NCBI RefSeq assembly: GCF_900099655.1
Contig: NZ_FNDC01000017.1
Span: 1-64,000, forward strand
Length of the DNA: 64,000 bases
Source of the DNA: Planococcus glaciei
Lineage (GTDB): Bacteria; Bacillota; Bacilli; Bacillales_A; Planococcaceae
Reading direction: 5' to 3'
Shown: positions 1 to 9,243 of the stretch, piece by piece
Numbering within the stretch: position 1 is the stretch's first letter
Layout of the letters: every line of letters starts with the position of its first letter
The notes under the pieces: generated by a model
The model's input: only the letters and a program-made list of their open reading frames with translations
Database searches by the model: none
Told to the model about the DNA's origin: nothing
Made by a program: the position numbers and the translations under genes

Positions 1-346
1 GAGCGTATTCAAAGACCTCGAATCGTGGATTCGAAGAAGGCTCCGCATGTGCATATGGAAAGATTGGAAGAAGCCGAGTACGAAAGTGAGAAAACTCATC
101 GGGTTGAGTATCCCGAAAGGGAAGGCTTATGAATGGGGCAACTCGCGAAAGAGCTACTGGCGAATTTCAAAAAGTCCCGTATTGCACAGAGCCCTCGGAA
201 ACTCCTACTGGAGTTCCCAAGGACTCAAAAGTCTGGTCGCACGTTATGAAACTTTGCGTCATCCATCTTAATTGAACCGCCGTATACCGAACGGTACGTA
301 CGGTGGTGTGAGAGGTCGGGAGTTAATCACTCCCTCCTACTCGATT
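1..346 (+). mobile_element. Group II intron, 3' end
   Basis: The window opens inside a bacterial group II intron. It holds the C-terminal end of the intron-encoded maturase, then the catalytic RNA end. Domain V is visible as the stem ACCGCCGT (276-283) pairing with ACGGTGGT (300-307), closing a smaller inner hairpin. Domain VI follows as GGGAG (318-322) / CTCCC (330-334) with an A-containing loop that would supply the branch point. The 3' splice boundary is probably close to 345, after CTCGATT; the exact base is inferred. The intron lies upstream of aroQ in intergenic DNA. Its 5' end and remaining domains are outside the window. Confidence 0.85.
2..271 (+). CDS. ltrA: Group II intron reverse transcriptase/maturase, C-terminal fragment
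   Basis: The reading frame is open from base 2 to a TAA at 269-271, so about 89 C-terminal residues are present and the start lies outside the window. The sequence matches the tail of LtrA-type intron-encoded proteins, with the segments WGNSRKSYWRIS and LGNSYWSSQGLKSL that follow the RT palm and maturase (X) domain in many bacterial group II introns. The protein binds the intron RNA, assists splicing and primes retrohoming by reverse transcription. The stop codon is followed within a few bases by domain V, the usual arrangement for an ORF ending in domain IV. Activity cannot be judged from this fragment. Confidence 0.85.
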   Translation, partial: SVFKDLESWIRRRLRMCIWKDWKKPSTKVRKLIGLSIPKGKAYEWGNSRKSYWRISKSPVLHRALGNSYWSSQGLKSLVARYETLRHPS

Positions 347-582
347 GGGAAAAACTGAAAGGTGCTATATTTGTTCGATTTCAGCATCCGGCAACAGGTT
401 CGACTCAAAATTTATTATGAAAAAGGCTATTCCCTTAATAAATGTACAAAGCTACATAAGGTAATTTTAAAAAAACAAAAAAGCGAAACAACGAACGCCA
501 ACAGCCATTAATGAAATATTTGCTCTCTTAATTTAAGCGGTATGGTAAAATAATGAAGACTTCAAAGGGAAGGAGTGGGGAA
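347..582. other. Intergenic region, intron 3' exon to aroQ
   Basis: No gene is seen. The stretch holds the 3' exon flank of the intron and an A-rich segment. It also holds a palindrome-like motif at 441-461 (ATGTAC-AAAG-CTACAT followed by AAGG) that recurs at 52953-52973. AT-rich promoter-like sequence (TATGGTAAAAT, 541-551) lies just before aroQ, but no well-spaced -35 box is clear. Confidence 0.5.
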
Positions 583-1023
583 ATGAAAGTTTTGTGTTTG
601 AATGGGCCGAACTTGAATCGCCTCGGGAAACGCGAGAAAGAAGCATACGGCACCTTTACGCTCGATGAGCTCGAAGCAGACTTGATGGAATTCGCGGAGG
701 AAAACGGCATCAACCTGATGTGTATGCAGTCGAACCATGAAGGTGAACTGATCGACTGGATCCACTTGGCAGCTGACGACGGCACGGAAGGAATTGTTTT
801 GAATGCCGGCGCCTACACCCATACCAGCGTCGCGATACGCGATGCCATTGCCGCCGTTCATATTCCCGTGGTTGAAGTACATATCTCAAATGTCTACAAA
901 CGCGAAGAATTCCGCCAGCATTCGTATATCGCTCCAGTGGCGGCCGGGCAGATTACCGGCTTCGGCCAGGACGTTTACAAGCTGGCGTTGCACGCACTGC
1001 TATTAAAACAAGCGAGAGGATGA
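583..1023 (+). CDS. aroQ: 3-dehydroquinate dehydratase, type II
   Basis: Catalyses trans-dehydration of 3-dehydroquinate to 3-dehydroshikimate in the shikimate pathway (cytosol, normally a dodecamer). The 146-residue length is typical. Visible signatures are the N-terminal LNGPNLNRLG with the flexible lid (Arg17, Tyr22), the QSNHEGELIDWI segment, and the catalytic His100 in VEVHISNVYKREEF. The ATG at 583 is chosen over an in-frame ATG at 553 because AAGGAG (570-575) is correctly spaced and the protein then begins like B. subtilis YqhS. The stop codon sits just before the pepP start, so the two genes are probably co-transcribed. Confidence 0.93.
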   Translation: MKVLCLNGPNLNRLGKREKEAYGTFTLDELEADLMEFAEENGINLMCMQSNHEGELIDWIHLAADDGTEGIVLNAGAYTHTSVAIRDAIAAVHIPVVEVHISNVYKREEFRQHSYIAPVAAGQITGFGQDVYKLALHALLLKQARG

Positions 1024-1028
1024 CTCCA

Positions 1029-2087
1029 TTGAAATTACAAAAATTGCGCAAGGAAATGGAACAGCAGCAAATCGAGGCTTTGTTGATTACAAGCCAGTAC
1101 AATCTTCGTTACATAACTGAATTTACCGGTACGGCTGGACTCGCTCTTGTCACGCCACATAAAGCGTATTTCATCACCGATTTCCGCTACACGGAACAAG
1201 CTGGAGAACAAGTCAAAGAATTCGACGTCGTGCAGGCCAAAACGAATTTATTGGAAGAAGCAGCAGAACTGGTGAAAAACCTTGCCGTGAAATCCCTGGC
1301 TTTTGAAAAAGATTACGTGACCTATGCAGCCTTTTTGGATTATGAGGCCAAAATCGAAGCGGAATTACAACCGGTCAGCGGCTTGATTGAGAAAATCCGG
1401 ATGATCAAAACTCCCGAAGAAGTCAGCATCTTGAAGGCGGCAGCGAAAATTGCAGATGACGCGTTTGAACATATCTGCAAATTTATCAAAGTCGGCCAGA
1501 CCGAACTGGAAATTTCGAACGAACTTGAATTTTTCATGAGAAAACAAGGCGCCACCTCTTCTTCATTCGATACGATTGTTGCTTCCGGACTCCGGTCGGC
1601 TTTGCCGCACGGCGTAGCCACGGAAAAAAGGATTGAAAGCGGCGATTTTATTACGCTGGACTACGGGGCTCTGTACAACGGCTACATTTCGGACATTACG
1701 CGTACCGTGGCGGTTGGAGAACCTTCCGACAAATTGAAGGAAATTTATCAAGTGGTCCTGGATGCGCAAGTTTTGGGTGTCGAAAAAATCGGTCCGGGCA
1801 TGACGGGCATCGAAGCAGATGCCATTGCGCGCGACTACATCAAGTCTAAAGGCTACGGAGAAGCATTCGGCCATTCAACGGGGCACGGCATCGGACTTGA
1901 AGTGCATGAAGCACCTGGGTTATCATTTAAATCGCAGACAGTTCTTGAACCGGGGATGGCTGTGACAGTGGAGCCGGGAATATATCTTCCGGGAATTGGC
2001 GGAGTTCGCATTGAAGATGATATACTGATAACTGAGTCAGGAAATGAACGATTAACTCACTCCACGAAAGAGCTACGCATTTTATAA
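1029..2087 (+). CDS. pepP: Xaa-Pro dipeptidase/aminopeptidase, M24 family (YqhT-like)
   Basis: Metallopeptidase that removes residues before proline. It has a creatinase-like N-terminal domain and a pita-bread M24 catalytic domain. The dinuclear metal ligands are visible as the two Asp of [18 protein letters not shown], the His of GHSTGHG and the Glu residues of VEPGIYLPG and VRIEDD. The TTG at 1029 is preferred to the overlapping ATG at 1020: GAGGA lies 8-9 nt upstream of the TTG but abuts the ATG, and the protein then starts MKLQKL, like B. subtilis YqhT. Length is 352 residues. It lies between aroQ and efp as in Bacillus, apparently in one operon. Confidence 0.9.
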   Translation: MKLQKLRKEMEQQQIEALLITSQYNLRYITEFTGTAGLALVTPHKAYFITDFRYTEQAGEQVKEFDVVQAKTNLLEEAAELVKNLAVKSLAFEKDYVTYAAFLDYEAKIEAELQPVSGLIEKIRMIKTPEEVSILKAAAKIADDAFEHICKFIKVGQTELEISNELEFFMRKQGATSSSFDTIVASGLRSALPHGVATEKRIESGDFITLDYGALYNGYISDITRTVAVGEPSDKLKEIYQVVLDAQVLGVEKIGPGMTGIEADAIARDYIKSKGYGEAFGHSTGHGIGLEVHEAPGLSFKSQTVLEPGMAVTVEPGIYLPGIGGVRIEDDILITESGNERLTHSTKELRIL

Positions 2088-2104
2088 CAAACGGAGGAAC
2101 TTAC

Positions 2105-2665
2105 ATGATTTCAGTAAACGATTTTAAAACAGGTGTAACAATTGAAGTGGATGGCGACATCTGGCGCGTAATGGAATTCCAGCACGTGAAGCCAGGAAAA
2201 GGCGCAGCTTTTGTCCGCACGAAATTGCGCAATTTGCGTTCAGGGAACGTCAACGAAAAAACATTCCGTGCCGGTGAAAAAGTGGCGAAAGCCCAAATTG
2301 ATAACCGCAAAATGCAATATTTATACGCAAATGGGGATACTCATGCGTTCATGGATACCGAAACATACGACCAGATCGAATTGCCTGAGAAAAGCATTGA
2401 GTATGAATTGAAATTCCTTCAGGAAAACATGGAAGTCCAAGTCATTCAATTCCAAGGTGAAGTACTCGGCGTAGAACTTCCGAATTCAGTTGTGCTGGAA
2501 GTTGCAGAAACGGACCCAGGCATCAAGGGCGATACGGCAAGCGGCGGCTCAAAACCAGCTACTCTGTCGACTGGCCTTATTGTACAAGTTCCTTTCTTCA
2601 TCAATGTTGGCGACAAGCTGATCATCAACACAACAGATTCTTCTTACGTATCACGCGCGCAGTAA
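2105..2665 (+). CDS. efp: Elongation factor P
   Basis: Enters the ribosomal E site and relieves stalling at polyproline stretches. The protein has 186 residues in three beta-barrel domains. The tip of the domain I loop reads PGKGAAF with Lys32, the position modified to 5-aminopentanol-lysine in B. subtilis EF-P; the same modification here is an inference. GGAGG lies correctly before the ATG. The gene closes the aroQ-pepP-efp group and is followed by a strong terminator. In spore formers such as B. subtilis the spoIIIA operon lies between efp and accB; here nothing but the terminator and about 90 bp separates them. Confidence 0.96.
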   Translation: MISVNDFKTGVTIEVDGDIWRVMEFQHVKPGKGAAFVRTKLRNLRSGNVNEKTFRAGEKVAKAQIDNRKMQYLYANGDTHAFMDTETYDQIELPEKSIEYELKFLQENMEVQVIQFQGEVLGVELPNSVVLEVAETDPGIKGDTASGGSKPATLSTGLIVQVPFFINVGDKLIINTTDSSYVSRAQ

Positions 2666-2687
2666 GTTCGTGCACTGAAGTTGGTTA

Positions 2688-2719
2688 AAAAAGTGGCCTC
2701 TTCAAAAGAGGCCACTTTT
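2688..2719 (+). terminator. Intrinsic terminator after efp
   Basis: AAAAGTGGCCTCTT pairs with AAGAGGCCACTTTT around a short AA loop, flanked by A and T runs. It ends the aroQ-pepP-efp transcript and separates it from accB. Confidence 0.9.
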
Positions 2720-2808
2720 CCAATTGCCAAATGGCTATTTCATTTTTTCAGAAAAAAGTCTAAAATTAAATAGTTGCATAAACCATACATAAAGGGGAGT
2801 AGAACAAA

Positions 2809-3321
2809 TTGAAAATCCAAGAAATCAGAGAAATTATTAAACTGGTGGATAATTCATCAATTGATGAGTTCACTTACGAATCCGAAGGTACAAAAGTGAA
2901 GCTGAAGAAGAACAGCGGCGAAACCAATGCAGCACCACAAGCGCCGGCAGCACCAGCCCAATCGGCACCTGCAGCAGCGCCAGCAACGCCAGCACCAGCT
3001 TCAACACCAGCTCCAGCTGCAAAACCGGAAGAACTGATTTCAGAGGAGACTCCTGAAATTCCAGCAGTGCAAGATGAAAATCTACATAAGATCTTATCGC
3101 CGATGGTCGGCACATTTTATCAGTCACCCTCACCGGAAGAGGCGGCATATGTTCAGCCAGGATCGAAAGTTTCGGCTGACCAAGTGGTCTGCATCGTAGA
3201 AGCGATGAAGTTGTTCAACGAAATCGAAGCGGAAGTGGATGGGGAAATTGCTGAAATTCTTGTAAAAGATGGCCAGCTAGTTGAATACGGTCAGCCTCTC
3301 TTCCTCGTAAAAGCTAACTGA
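2809..3321 (+). CDS. accB: Acetyl-CoA carboxylase biotin carboxyl carrier protein
   Basis: Carries CO2 on biotin between AccC and the carboxyltransferase in the first step of fatty acid synthesis. The start is TTG, with AAAGGGGAG at 2791-2799. Residues 1-40 form the N-terminal region. Residues 41-75 are an Ala/Pro-rich flexible linker. The C-terminal biotinyl domain has the EAMKL motif with the biotin-accepting Lys134. Length is 170 residues, slightly longer than the E. coli protein because of the linker. It is followed 13 bp later by accC. The pair could also serve the acyl-CoA carboxylase beta chain at 34907, since no other biotin carboxylase is seen in the window. Confidence 0.95.
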   Translation: MKIQEIREIIKLVDNSSIDEFTYESEGTKVKLKKNSGETNAAPQAPAAPAQSAPAAAPATPAPASTPAPAAKPEELISEETPEIPAVQDENLHKILSPMVGTFYQSPSPEEAAYVQPGSKVSADQVVCIVEAMKLFNEIEAEVDGEIAEILVKDGQLVEYGQPLFLVKAN

Positions 3322-3334
3322 GGAGGAGAAAGCT

Positions 3335-4684
3335 ATGAAAAAAGTGTTAATTGCAAACCGCGGTGAAATCGCTGTTCGGATTATCCGTGCCTGTAAGGAA
3401 ATGGATATTGAAACGGTAGCGGTATACTCTGAAGCGGACAAAGAAGCGCTTCACGTAGAATTGGCGGATGAAGCATATTGCATCGGACCCAAACTATCGA
3501 AAGACAGCTATTTGAATTTCTCTAACATTATTTCCGTAGCGAAATTGACGAACTGTGACGGCATTCATCCGGGCTATGGTTTTTTGGCTGAAAACGCCAG
3601 CTTTGCAGAGCTTTGTGAAGAATGCGACATCATGTTTATCGGGCCAACTTCTGCTGCCATTTCCAAAATGGGAACAAAAGACGTGGCACGGGAAACGATG
3701 CGCCTTGCAGGCGTACCGGTTGTGCCCGGCTCTACCGGCATCGTCGGCAGTGAGAAAGAAGGCCTTGAAATTGCTGAAGAAATTGGTTTCCCGGTCATCA
3801 TCAAAGCTACAGCCGGCGGCGGAGGAAAAGGCATCCGCGTAGCGCGTGACCGCGATGACTTTATCACAGGACTTCGGATGACACAGAAAGAAGCTGCGGC
3901 TGCTTTCGGCAATCCCGGCGTCTATATTGAAAAGTTCATTGAAGATTTCCGCCATATCGAAATCCAGGTGCTGGCTGACTCGCACGGCAATGCCGTCCAT
4001 TTAGGCGAGCGTGATTGCTCGATTCAGCGCCGGATGCAAAAACTGGTAGAAGAAGCGCCGTCTCCGGCCTTATCACCGGAACTCCGTGCGGAAATGGGCG
4101 AAGCGGCTGTAAAAGCGGCTTTGGCTGTTGATTACCGCGGCGCCGGAACGGTCGAATTCATTTTCGACGCGGTCAACCAGAAATTCTACTTCATGGAAAT
4201 GAACACACGCATCCAGGTGGAACACCCGGTAACGGAAATGATTACGGGAATCGATTTGATTCAGCAGCAGTTGAAAGTGGCTTCAGGCGAAACTTTGGCG
4301 TTCCAGCAGGAAGACATCACATTCAAAGGCTGGTCGATTGAATGCCGCATCAATGCGGAAAACCCGGCGAAAAACTTTATGCCATCTGCAGGGAAAGTAA
4401 CGATGTACTTGCCGCCAGGCGGTCTTGGTGTACGCGTGGACTCCGCGATGTACCCAGGCTACAGCATTCCGCCATATTATGATTCAATGGTAGCGAAGCT
4501 GATCACTTTTGCAGATACACGTGAAGAAGCGGTTGCCAAAATGAAACGCGCGCTCGATGAATTCGTCGTTGAAGGCGTTCATACAACCATTCCGTTCCAC
4601 TTAAAACTGATGGATCATGAAGTGTTTAAGTCAGGGGACTTCAATACGAAATTCCTTGAAAAGTACGACGTTCTAGGATCCTAA
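3335..4684 (+). CDS. accC: Acetyl-CoA carboxylase biotin carboxylase subunit
   Basis: ATP-grasp enzyme that carboxylates biotin on AccB with bicarbonate and ATP. It has 449 residues, the family norm. Visible signatures are the N-terminal [14 protein letters not shown], the glycine-rich ATP loop [12 protein letters not shown], the [15 protein letters not shown] segment, the metal-binding [16 protein letters not shown] and the C-terminal biotin carboxylase domain. GGAGGAGAAAG precedes the ATG. It forms an operon with accB and the Asp23-family gene, a conserved Bacillales order. Confidence 0.96.
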   Translation: MKKVLIANRGEIAVRIIRACKEMDIETVAVYSEADKEALHVELADEAYCIGPKLSKDSYLNFSNIISVAKLTNCDGIHPGYGFLAENASFAELCEECDIMFIGPTSAAISKMGTKDVARETMRLAGVPVVPGSTGIVGSEKEGLEIAEEIGFPVIIKATAGGGGKGIRVARDRDDFITGLRMTQKEAAAAFGNPGVYIEKFIEDFRHIEIQVLADSHGNAVHLGERDCSIQRRMQKLVEEAPSPALSPELRAEMGEAAVKAALAVDYRGAGTVEFIFDAVNQKFYFMEMNTRIQVEHPVTEMITGIDLIQQQLKVASGETLAFQQEDITFKGWSIECRINAENPAKNFMPSAGKVTMYLPPGGLGVRVDSAMYPGYSIPPYYDSMVAKLITFADTREEAVAKMKRALDEFVVEGVHTTIPFHLKLMDHEVFKSGDFNTKFLEKYDVLGS

Positions 4685-4698
4685 GGGAGGAACTCAAC

Positions 4699-5097
4699 AT
4701 GGCAGAAAAAACAGCCCCTTATTTGCAAATGAAAGCAAGCGGCAAACAGCATTTAGGAAATATCGAAGTGGCGCCGGAAGTGCTTGAAATCATCGCCAGC
4801 ATAGCAGCGACAGATATCGAAGGCGTCGCCAGCATGCAAGGCAACTTTGCTTCCGGTGTTGCCGAACGCCTTGGCAAAAAAATTCACGGCAAAGGCGTCA
4901 AGACCGATCTGACAGAAGAAGGATTGATGATTGACATCTATTGTGTCGTGAAGTACGGCGTTTCGATTCCGCAAACCGCTTTGAAGCTGCAGGAACAAGT
5001 AAGGCAGACCCTGGAAAATATGACGTCTCTTCAAACGCAGGAAGTCAACGTCCATATAACCGGTGTCCAATTCGAAACCCAGCAGACCGAAGAGTAA
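4699..5097 (+). CDS. yqhY: Asp23/Gls24 family envelope stress response protein (YqhY-like)
   Basis: A 132-residue DUF322/Asp23 protein in the conserved position after accC. In B. subtilis the orthologue YqhY is linked genetically to acetyl-CoA carboxylase activity; a similar role here is inferred from synteny. Family features are the segment with VAPEVLEIIASIAA-x-DIEGVASM near the N terminus and a conserved C-terminal VNVHITGVQF. No signal peptide or membrane segment is present. The gene begins 14 bp after accC with GGGAGG as its ribosome binding site, and is followed by a terminator that ends the accBC unit. Confidence 0.9.
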   Translation: MAEKTAPYLQMKASGKQHLGNIEVAPEVLEIIASIAATDIEGVASMQGNFASGVAERLGKKIHGKGVKTDLTEEGLMIDIYCVVKYGVSIPQTALKLQEQVRQTLENMTSLQTQEVNVHITGVQFETQQTEE

Positions 5098-5128
5098 AGC
5101 GCGCTTTACTCGGTTTGGGCTAAACGAA

Positions 5129-5187
5129 AAAAGCACGCGCTGTCCATCAAGTCTGTTTACAGGCTTGGCGGACAGTGCTTTCTTTTT
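5129..5187 (+). terminator. Terminator after the accBC-yqhY unit
   Basis: AAGCAC...CTGTCC pairs with GGACAG...TGCTT, with a GCG bulge and a T-rich tail (TTTCTTTTT). It lies between the Asp23-family gene and nusB. Confidence 0.7.
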
Positions 5188-5335
5188 GGCAAATTCCGTT
5201 TTGGGGATTGCCGATTAAAAATCATGCTAATATTGCGCCTGCCCTTAATTATCGAAACATTTCAAACATGGAAGTTCGGGTGCATTACCTGTATAATGGG
5301 GGATAATTAGTGTGAAAAGGAGACCGGATATTATT

Positions 5336-5725
5336 ATGAAACGACATGAAGCACGTGAAAAGGCGCTCCAGACTTTATTTCAAGTGGATGGAACGGAATT
5401 GACAATTGCAGAAGCAACCGAGCACGTAATGGGGCTTGAACGCGATAATTTTTATGATTTGCTTGTTCAAGGGACGCATACCAATATTGAGGCAATCGAC
5501 GAAAAACTGAAAGGCCACCTCGAGCACTGGACACTTGAACGCCTGCCAAAAGTGGAACGGACCATCCTGCGCATGGCTGTTTTTGAATTGGCGTATATGG
5601 AAGATGCACCGGCAAGCGTCATTATGAACGAAGCGATCGAACTCAGCAAAACATTCGGAGATGACAAATCAAGCCGCTTTGTCAACGGGGTATTATCGAA
5701 ATTCACAGACGAACTAGCAAATTGA
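5336..5725 (+). CDS. nusB: Transcription antitermination factor NusB
   Basis: Binds boxA RNA with NusE (S10) in rRNA antitermination. All-helical NusB fold; conserved AREKALQTLFQ at the N terminus and NEAIELSKTFGDDKSSRFVNGVL at the C terminus (quoted in two parts: NEAIELSKTFGDD, FVNGVL). With ATG 5336 the protein has 129 residues and starts MKRHEAREKAL, like B. subtilis NusB. AAGGAG (5317-5322) is then 13 nt away, rather far. A GTG at 5312 with GGGGG upstream would add eight residues and remains possible. A TATAAT box at 5292-5297 suggests the operon promoter, but the -35 is weak. folD follows within 16 bp. Confidence 0.9.
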   Translation: MKRHEAREKALQTLFQVDGTELTIAEATEHVMGLERDNFYDLLVQGTHTNIEAIDEKLKGHLEHWTLERLPKVERTILRMAVFELAYMEDAPASVIMNEAIELSKTFGDDKSSRFVNGVLSKFTDELAN

Positions 5726-5740
5726 ATTGGAGGAACTACA

Positions 5741-6616
5741 GTGACTGCGACAACAATAGACGGTAGAGCAGTAAGCCAAAAAATCAAAGAGCAAGTAAAA
5801 ACGCGTGTGGAACGATTGAAAGAACAAGGAGTTATTCCCGGTCTGGCAGTAGTGCTGGTCGGCGAAGACTCCGCTTCCCATACATATGTCAAAAACAAGA
5901 AGAAAACATGTGAAGCCCTCGGCATGCGTTCGGATTTGCATCAATTTCCGGATACCTTGACGGAAGCGGAACTGCTTTCGACCATTGAAGAACTGAATAA
6001 CGATCCGAAGATCCACGGAATCCTGGTGCAGCTGCCGCTGCCTGCGCAAATTGATGAATTTAAAGTGATTCTGGCCATCGATCCGGCAAAAGACGTAGAC
6101 GGCTTCCATCCGATTTCAGTCGGCAATATGATGATCGGCAAAGAAGCTTTCTTGCCTTGTACGCCTCATGGCATCATGAAACTGCTCGAGCATTACGATA
6201 TCAACCCTGCCGGAAAACATACCGTAGTCATCGGCCGCAGCAATATCGTCGGCAAACCGGTCGGGCAATTGATGCTGCAGAAAGATGCGACAGTTACGTA
6301 CTGCCATTCGAAAACCACTGATTTGGCTTCTTTTACAAGACAGGCGGATATTCTGGTCTCTGCAATCGGCCGTGCCAAATTGATTGACCAAAGCTTTATC
6401 AAGCCAGGTGCAGTCGTGATTGATGTGGGCATGAACCGGGACGAAAACGGCAAGTTGTGCGGCGACGTCGATTTTGCGGATGTGTCCCAGACGGCTTCAT
6501 TCCTTACGCCGGTTCCAGGCGGCGTTGGCCCGATGACCATTGCGATGCTGATGGAAAACACGGTCCAATCCGCTGAAAATGGGCTTCAGAAAGACAAAAG
6601 CGCCGAAACGATGTAA
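5741..6616 (+). CDS. folD: Bifunctional methylenetetrahydrofolate dehydrogenase/cyclohydrolase
   Basis: Interconverts 5,10-methylene-THF, methenyl-THF and 10-formyl-THF using NADP. It starts at GTG 5741 after GGAGG. Family motifs are visible: YVKNKKKTCEALG with the catalytic Lys, the NADP-binding GRSNIVGKPVGQLML and the C-terminal TPVPGGVGPMTIAML. Length is 291 residues; the last ten or so (rich in Lys and Glu) extend past the usual end. A terminator-like hairpin at 6622-6662 separates it from xseA, so the nusB-folD transcript may partly end here. Confidence 0.95.
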   Translation: MTATTIDGRAVSQKIKEQVKTRVERLKEQGVIPGLAVVLVGEDSASHTYVKNKKKTCEALGMRSDLHQFPDTLTEAELLSTIEELNNDPKIHGILVQLPLPAQIDEFKVILAIDPAKDVDGFHPISVGNMMIGKEAFLPCTPHGIMKLLEHYDINPAGKHTVVIGRSNIVGKPVGQLMLQKDATVTYCHSKTTDLASFTRQADILVSAIGRAKLIDQSFIKPGAVVIDVGMNRDENGKLCGDVDFADVSQTASFLTPVPGGVGPMTIAMLMENTVQSAENGLQKDKSAETM

Positions 6617-6621
6617 AATGA

Positions 6622-6662
6622 ATAAAAAAGAAGCTGTTTTTCGAAAGAAAGACAGCTTTTTA
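6622..6662 (+). terminator. Terminator-like hairpin between folD and xseA
   Basis: AAGCTGT and ACAGCTT pair, followed by TTTTTAATTT. It lies upstream of the TTG start chosen for xseA and would fall inside the coding region if the longer in-frame xseA start at 6579 were used. It supports the shorter start. Confidence 0.7.
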
Positions 6663-6686
6663 ATTTCTAAGATTGGGGTTGAAATT

Positions 6687-8048
6687 TTGTCGAGCGACCC
6701 GTATTTATCCGTCAAGGCGTTAACCAAATACATAAAAAAGAAATTTGATGCCGATCCCCATTTGCGTGACGTTTACGTCAAAGGGGAATTATCAAACGTA
6801 AAAATCCATACGAGCGGGCATATTTATTTTACATTGAAAGACAATTCGTCCCGGCTGCCGGCTGTCATGTTTGCAGCCAATGCCCGGACGGTGAAGTTCA
6901 AACCGGAAAGTGGAATGACCGTGCTGATCCGCGGCGATGTCACCGTCTACGAAGCTTCCGGCCAATACCAACTGTATGCCCAAACGATGCAGGCAGACGG
7001 CATCGGGGATTACTATCTGGCTTTTGAACAGCTGAAAGAAAAGCTGGCGAAAGAAGGACTGTTTAATGCTGTACATAAAAAGCCTTTCCCGCGTTTCCCG
7101 GAAAAAATTGCTGTTGTCACAGCGCCTACCGGGGCAGCGGTGCGCGATATTTGCATTACGCTTAACCGCCGGTATCCGCTGGCGAAAATTGTGATTTACC
7201 CGACTTTGGTGCAAGGAGCGCAGGCCATCCAGTCGATTGTCCAATCGATCCAGGCAGCCAATAAATCGGATTACGACGTTATGATTGTCGGGCGGGGCGG
7301 CGGTTCGATTGAAGACTTGTGGGCATTTAACGATGAAGCCGTAGCGCGTGCGATTTTCCAGTCGCGCATTCCAATCATTTCCGCAGTTGGCCATGAAACC
7401 GATACCACGATTGCCGATTTCGTCGCGGACCTTCGGGCGGCGACCCCGACAGCGGCGGCTGAACTGGCGGTGCCGAGCAAAGCCGAATTGCTCGAACGGC
7501 TATTGAGCTACCGCACCGGCATGTACCGGATGGCTTCCAATACCATTACAAAAGAAAAAACGGCGCTGAACCGGCTGACTTCGTCGATGCCGTTTGCTTA
7601 TCCAGACCGTTTGTACCGGCCGTTCATCGAGCGGGTTGAACGGGCTACAGACTCCCTGCAGCGTGAAGTTGTCCAAACTTACAGGCGCTCAAGAGAGCAG
7701 CATGCCTATTTGGATAGGCAATTGGCAGGCAGAAGCCCGGAAAATTTGATCAAGCAATCCGCAGGCGAACTGGACCATCTGCAAAGAAGGCTGGACAGCC
7801 TGATCGGCCAATCTTTGCGAAACCGCACCCAGCAGCTGTCTTCAGCTATGCGGACACTTGATGCCTTAAGTCCGTTGAAAATTATGGACCGCGGCTATTC
7901 GATTTCATACAAAGGCGGCCAAGTCGTCAAAAGTGTCACCCAGGTTGAAGAAGGCGAAAGTCTGACCATTTCAATGAAAGACGGAAATTTGGCAGCGACT
8001 GTGACAGGACGCATTTTAACAAGCAAAGGAGACAATAAAGATGGCTGA
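6687..8048 (+). CDS. xseA: Exodeoxyribonuclease VII large subunit
   Basis: Catalytic subunit of the single-strand nuclease ExoVII. It has an N-terminal OB-fold (about residues 10-110: VKGELSNVKIH, GHIYFTLKD), a central catalytic region with VGRGGGSIEDLWAFNDE, GHETDTT and the RAATPTAAAE motif, and a long coiled-coil C terminus. The start is TTG 6687, preceded by GGGG at 6675-6678; the product MSSDPYLSVKALTKYIK aligns with family N termini and has 453 residues. The open frame runs back to 6579, but that extension overlaps folD and the hairpin. xseB overlaps its last 8 bp. Confidence 0.93.
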   Translation: MSSDPYLSVKALTKYIKKKFDADPHLRDVYVKGELSNVKIHTSGHIYFTLKDNSSRLPAVMFAANARTVKFKPESGMTVLIRGDVTVYEASGQYQLYAQTMQADGIGDYYLAFEQLKEKLAKEGLFNAVHKKPFPRFPEKIAVVTAPTGAAVRDICITLNRRYPLAKIVIYPTLVQGAQAIQSIVQSIQAANKSDYDVMIVGRGGGSIEDLWAFNDEAVARAIFQSRIPIISAVGHETDTTIADFVADLRAATPTAAAELAVPSKAELLERLLSYRTGMYRMASNTITKEKTALNRLTSSMPFAYPDRLYRPFIERVERATDSLQREVVQTYRRSREQHAYLDRQLAGRSPENLIKQSAGELDHLQRRLDSLIGQSLRNRTQQLSSAMRTLDALSPLKIMDRGYSISYKGGQVVKSVTQVEEGESLTISMKDGNLAATVTGRILTSKGDNKDG

Positions 8049-8277
8049 AAAAGAAATCATGTTTAACCAGGCGATGGAACAACTGGAAGAAATCGTGCGT
8101 CAATTGGAGCAAGGCGATGTGCCGCTCGAAGAAGCGCTGACTTTATACCAAAAAGGAATGGAACTTTCGAAAGTCTGCCACGACAAGCTGCAAAATGCGG
8201 AAAAACAGCTCGTGACCATGATGAAAGACGGCAAAGAAGTGTCAGTGGACATAGAAACGGAAGGTAATGCGAAATGA
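8041..8277 (+). CDS. xseB: Exodeoxyribonuclease VII small subunit
   Basis: A 78-residue helical hairpin protein that decorates the XseA coiled coil. The family core is visible as FNQAMEQLEEIVRQLEQGD followed by PLEEALTLYQKGMEL. It overlaps xseA at its start and ispA (ATGA) at its end, which indicates translational coupling in the order xseA-xseB-ispA conserved across Bacillales. Confidence 0.95.
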   Translation: MAEKEIMFNQAMEQLEEIVRQLEQGDVPLEEALTLYQKGMELSKVCHDKLQNAEKQLVTMMKDGKEVSVDIETEGNAK

Positions 8278-9152
8278 ACTTAACCCAATTCCAGGCTCAT
8301 TATGAGCCGCTGATCCAAAAAGAACTGGCGGAATTGATTGACGCATTGTCCATTCCGGCTTCCTTAAAAGAGTCCATGCACTACTCCTTGCAGGCGGGCG
8401 GAAAAAGAATCCGGCCTATTCTGCTGTTGGCTGTCCTCCATGAACTGGGCGGCGAACATCCGGAAGCATTGAAAGTGGCTGCGGCGATCGAGATGATCCA
8501 TACGTATTCGCTGATCCACGACGATCTGCCAAGCATGGACAATGACGATTTGCGGCGCGGCATGCCGACCAACCATAAAGTGTTCGGCGAAGCCGTGGCC
8601 ATTCTGGCGGGCGATGCTTTGATCACTTACAGCTTTGGCGTAGTGGCAAGGCTGCAGCATGTCTCAAGCGACGACAAAGTTCGCCTCATTGATTTGATGA
8701 GCGTTTCTGCGGGTGCTGAAGGAATGGTCGGCGGGCAAGTGCTCGACATCGAAGGCGAAGAAAAGAAATTGACGCTCGCGGAACTTGAACAAGTGCACCG
8801 CTTAAAAACCGGGGCATTGCTGACTTACAGCATCCTCGCAGGAGCCATTCTTGGAAAAGCCACTCCGGAAGAAATGCTGGCACTCAGCCGGTTCGGTGAA
8901 CATTTGGGCCTCGCATTCCAGATCCAGGACGATATTTTGGACGTCACAGGCACGTCCCAGGAATTGGGCAAAACTGCCGGAAAAGACGAATCGAGCGAGA
9001 AAAGCACGTATCCGAGCCTCTTGACTTTGCCAAAAGCAAAAGAAAAACTGGATTATCATGCTGCCGAAGCATTGCAGGCCATTCAGGCGCTGGGCGGGGG
9101 AAAAGGGCTTTTGGAAGAACTGACTGCGTTAATCGTGAAAAGAAAAAACTGA
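8274..9152 (+). CDS. ispA: Farnesyl diphosphate (geranyltranstransferase) synthase
   Basis: Condenses IPP with DMAPP and GPP to give farnesyl diphosphate, the precursor of quinone and undecaprenyl lipids. The 292-residue trans-prenyltransferase has the first Asp-rich motif DDLPSMDNDD, the GGKRIRP substrate-binding loop and the second Asp-rich motif QDDILDVTG. Its ATG overlaps the xseB stop. dxs, the first enzyme of the MEP pathway that supplies its substrates, follows downstream under its own promoter. Confidence 0.94.
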   Translation: MNLTQFQAHYEPLIQKELAELIDALSIPASLKESMHYSLQAGGKRIRPILLLAVLHELGGEHPEALKVAAAIEMIHTYSLIHDDLPSMDNDDLRRGMPTNHKVFGEAVAILAGDALITYSFGVVARLQHVSSDDKVRLIDLMSVSAGAEGMVGGQVLDIEGEEKKLTLAELEQVHRLKTGALLTYSILAGAILGKATPEEMLALSRFGEHLGLAFQIQDDILDVTGTSQELGKTAGKDESSEKSTYPSLLTLPKAKEKLDYHAAEALQAIQALGGGKGLLEELTALIVKRKN

Positions 9153-9168
9153 ATTTCGGCCCCCGAAT

Positions 9169-9196
9169 TTGTACATTGGGCTGAGATTGATATAAT
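9169..9196 (+). promoter_or_regulatory. SigA-type promoter of dxs
   Basis: TTGTAC (9169-9174) and TATAAT (9191-9196) are separated by 16 bp, 48 bp upstream of the dxs start. Confidence 0.75.
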
Positions 9197-9243
9197 GGAA
9201 ACAGGCTATTTAATGGAAAAAATTTAAAAAGGTGTGTGATGGA

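Noticed and set aside
6579-6686. Longer N terminus for xseA
   Set aside because: It overlaps folD, contains a terminator-like hairpin and does not align with family N termini.
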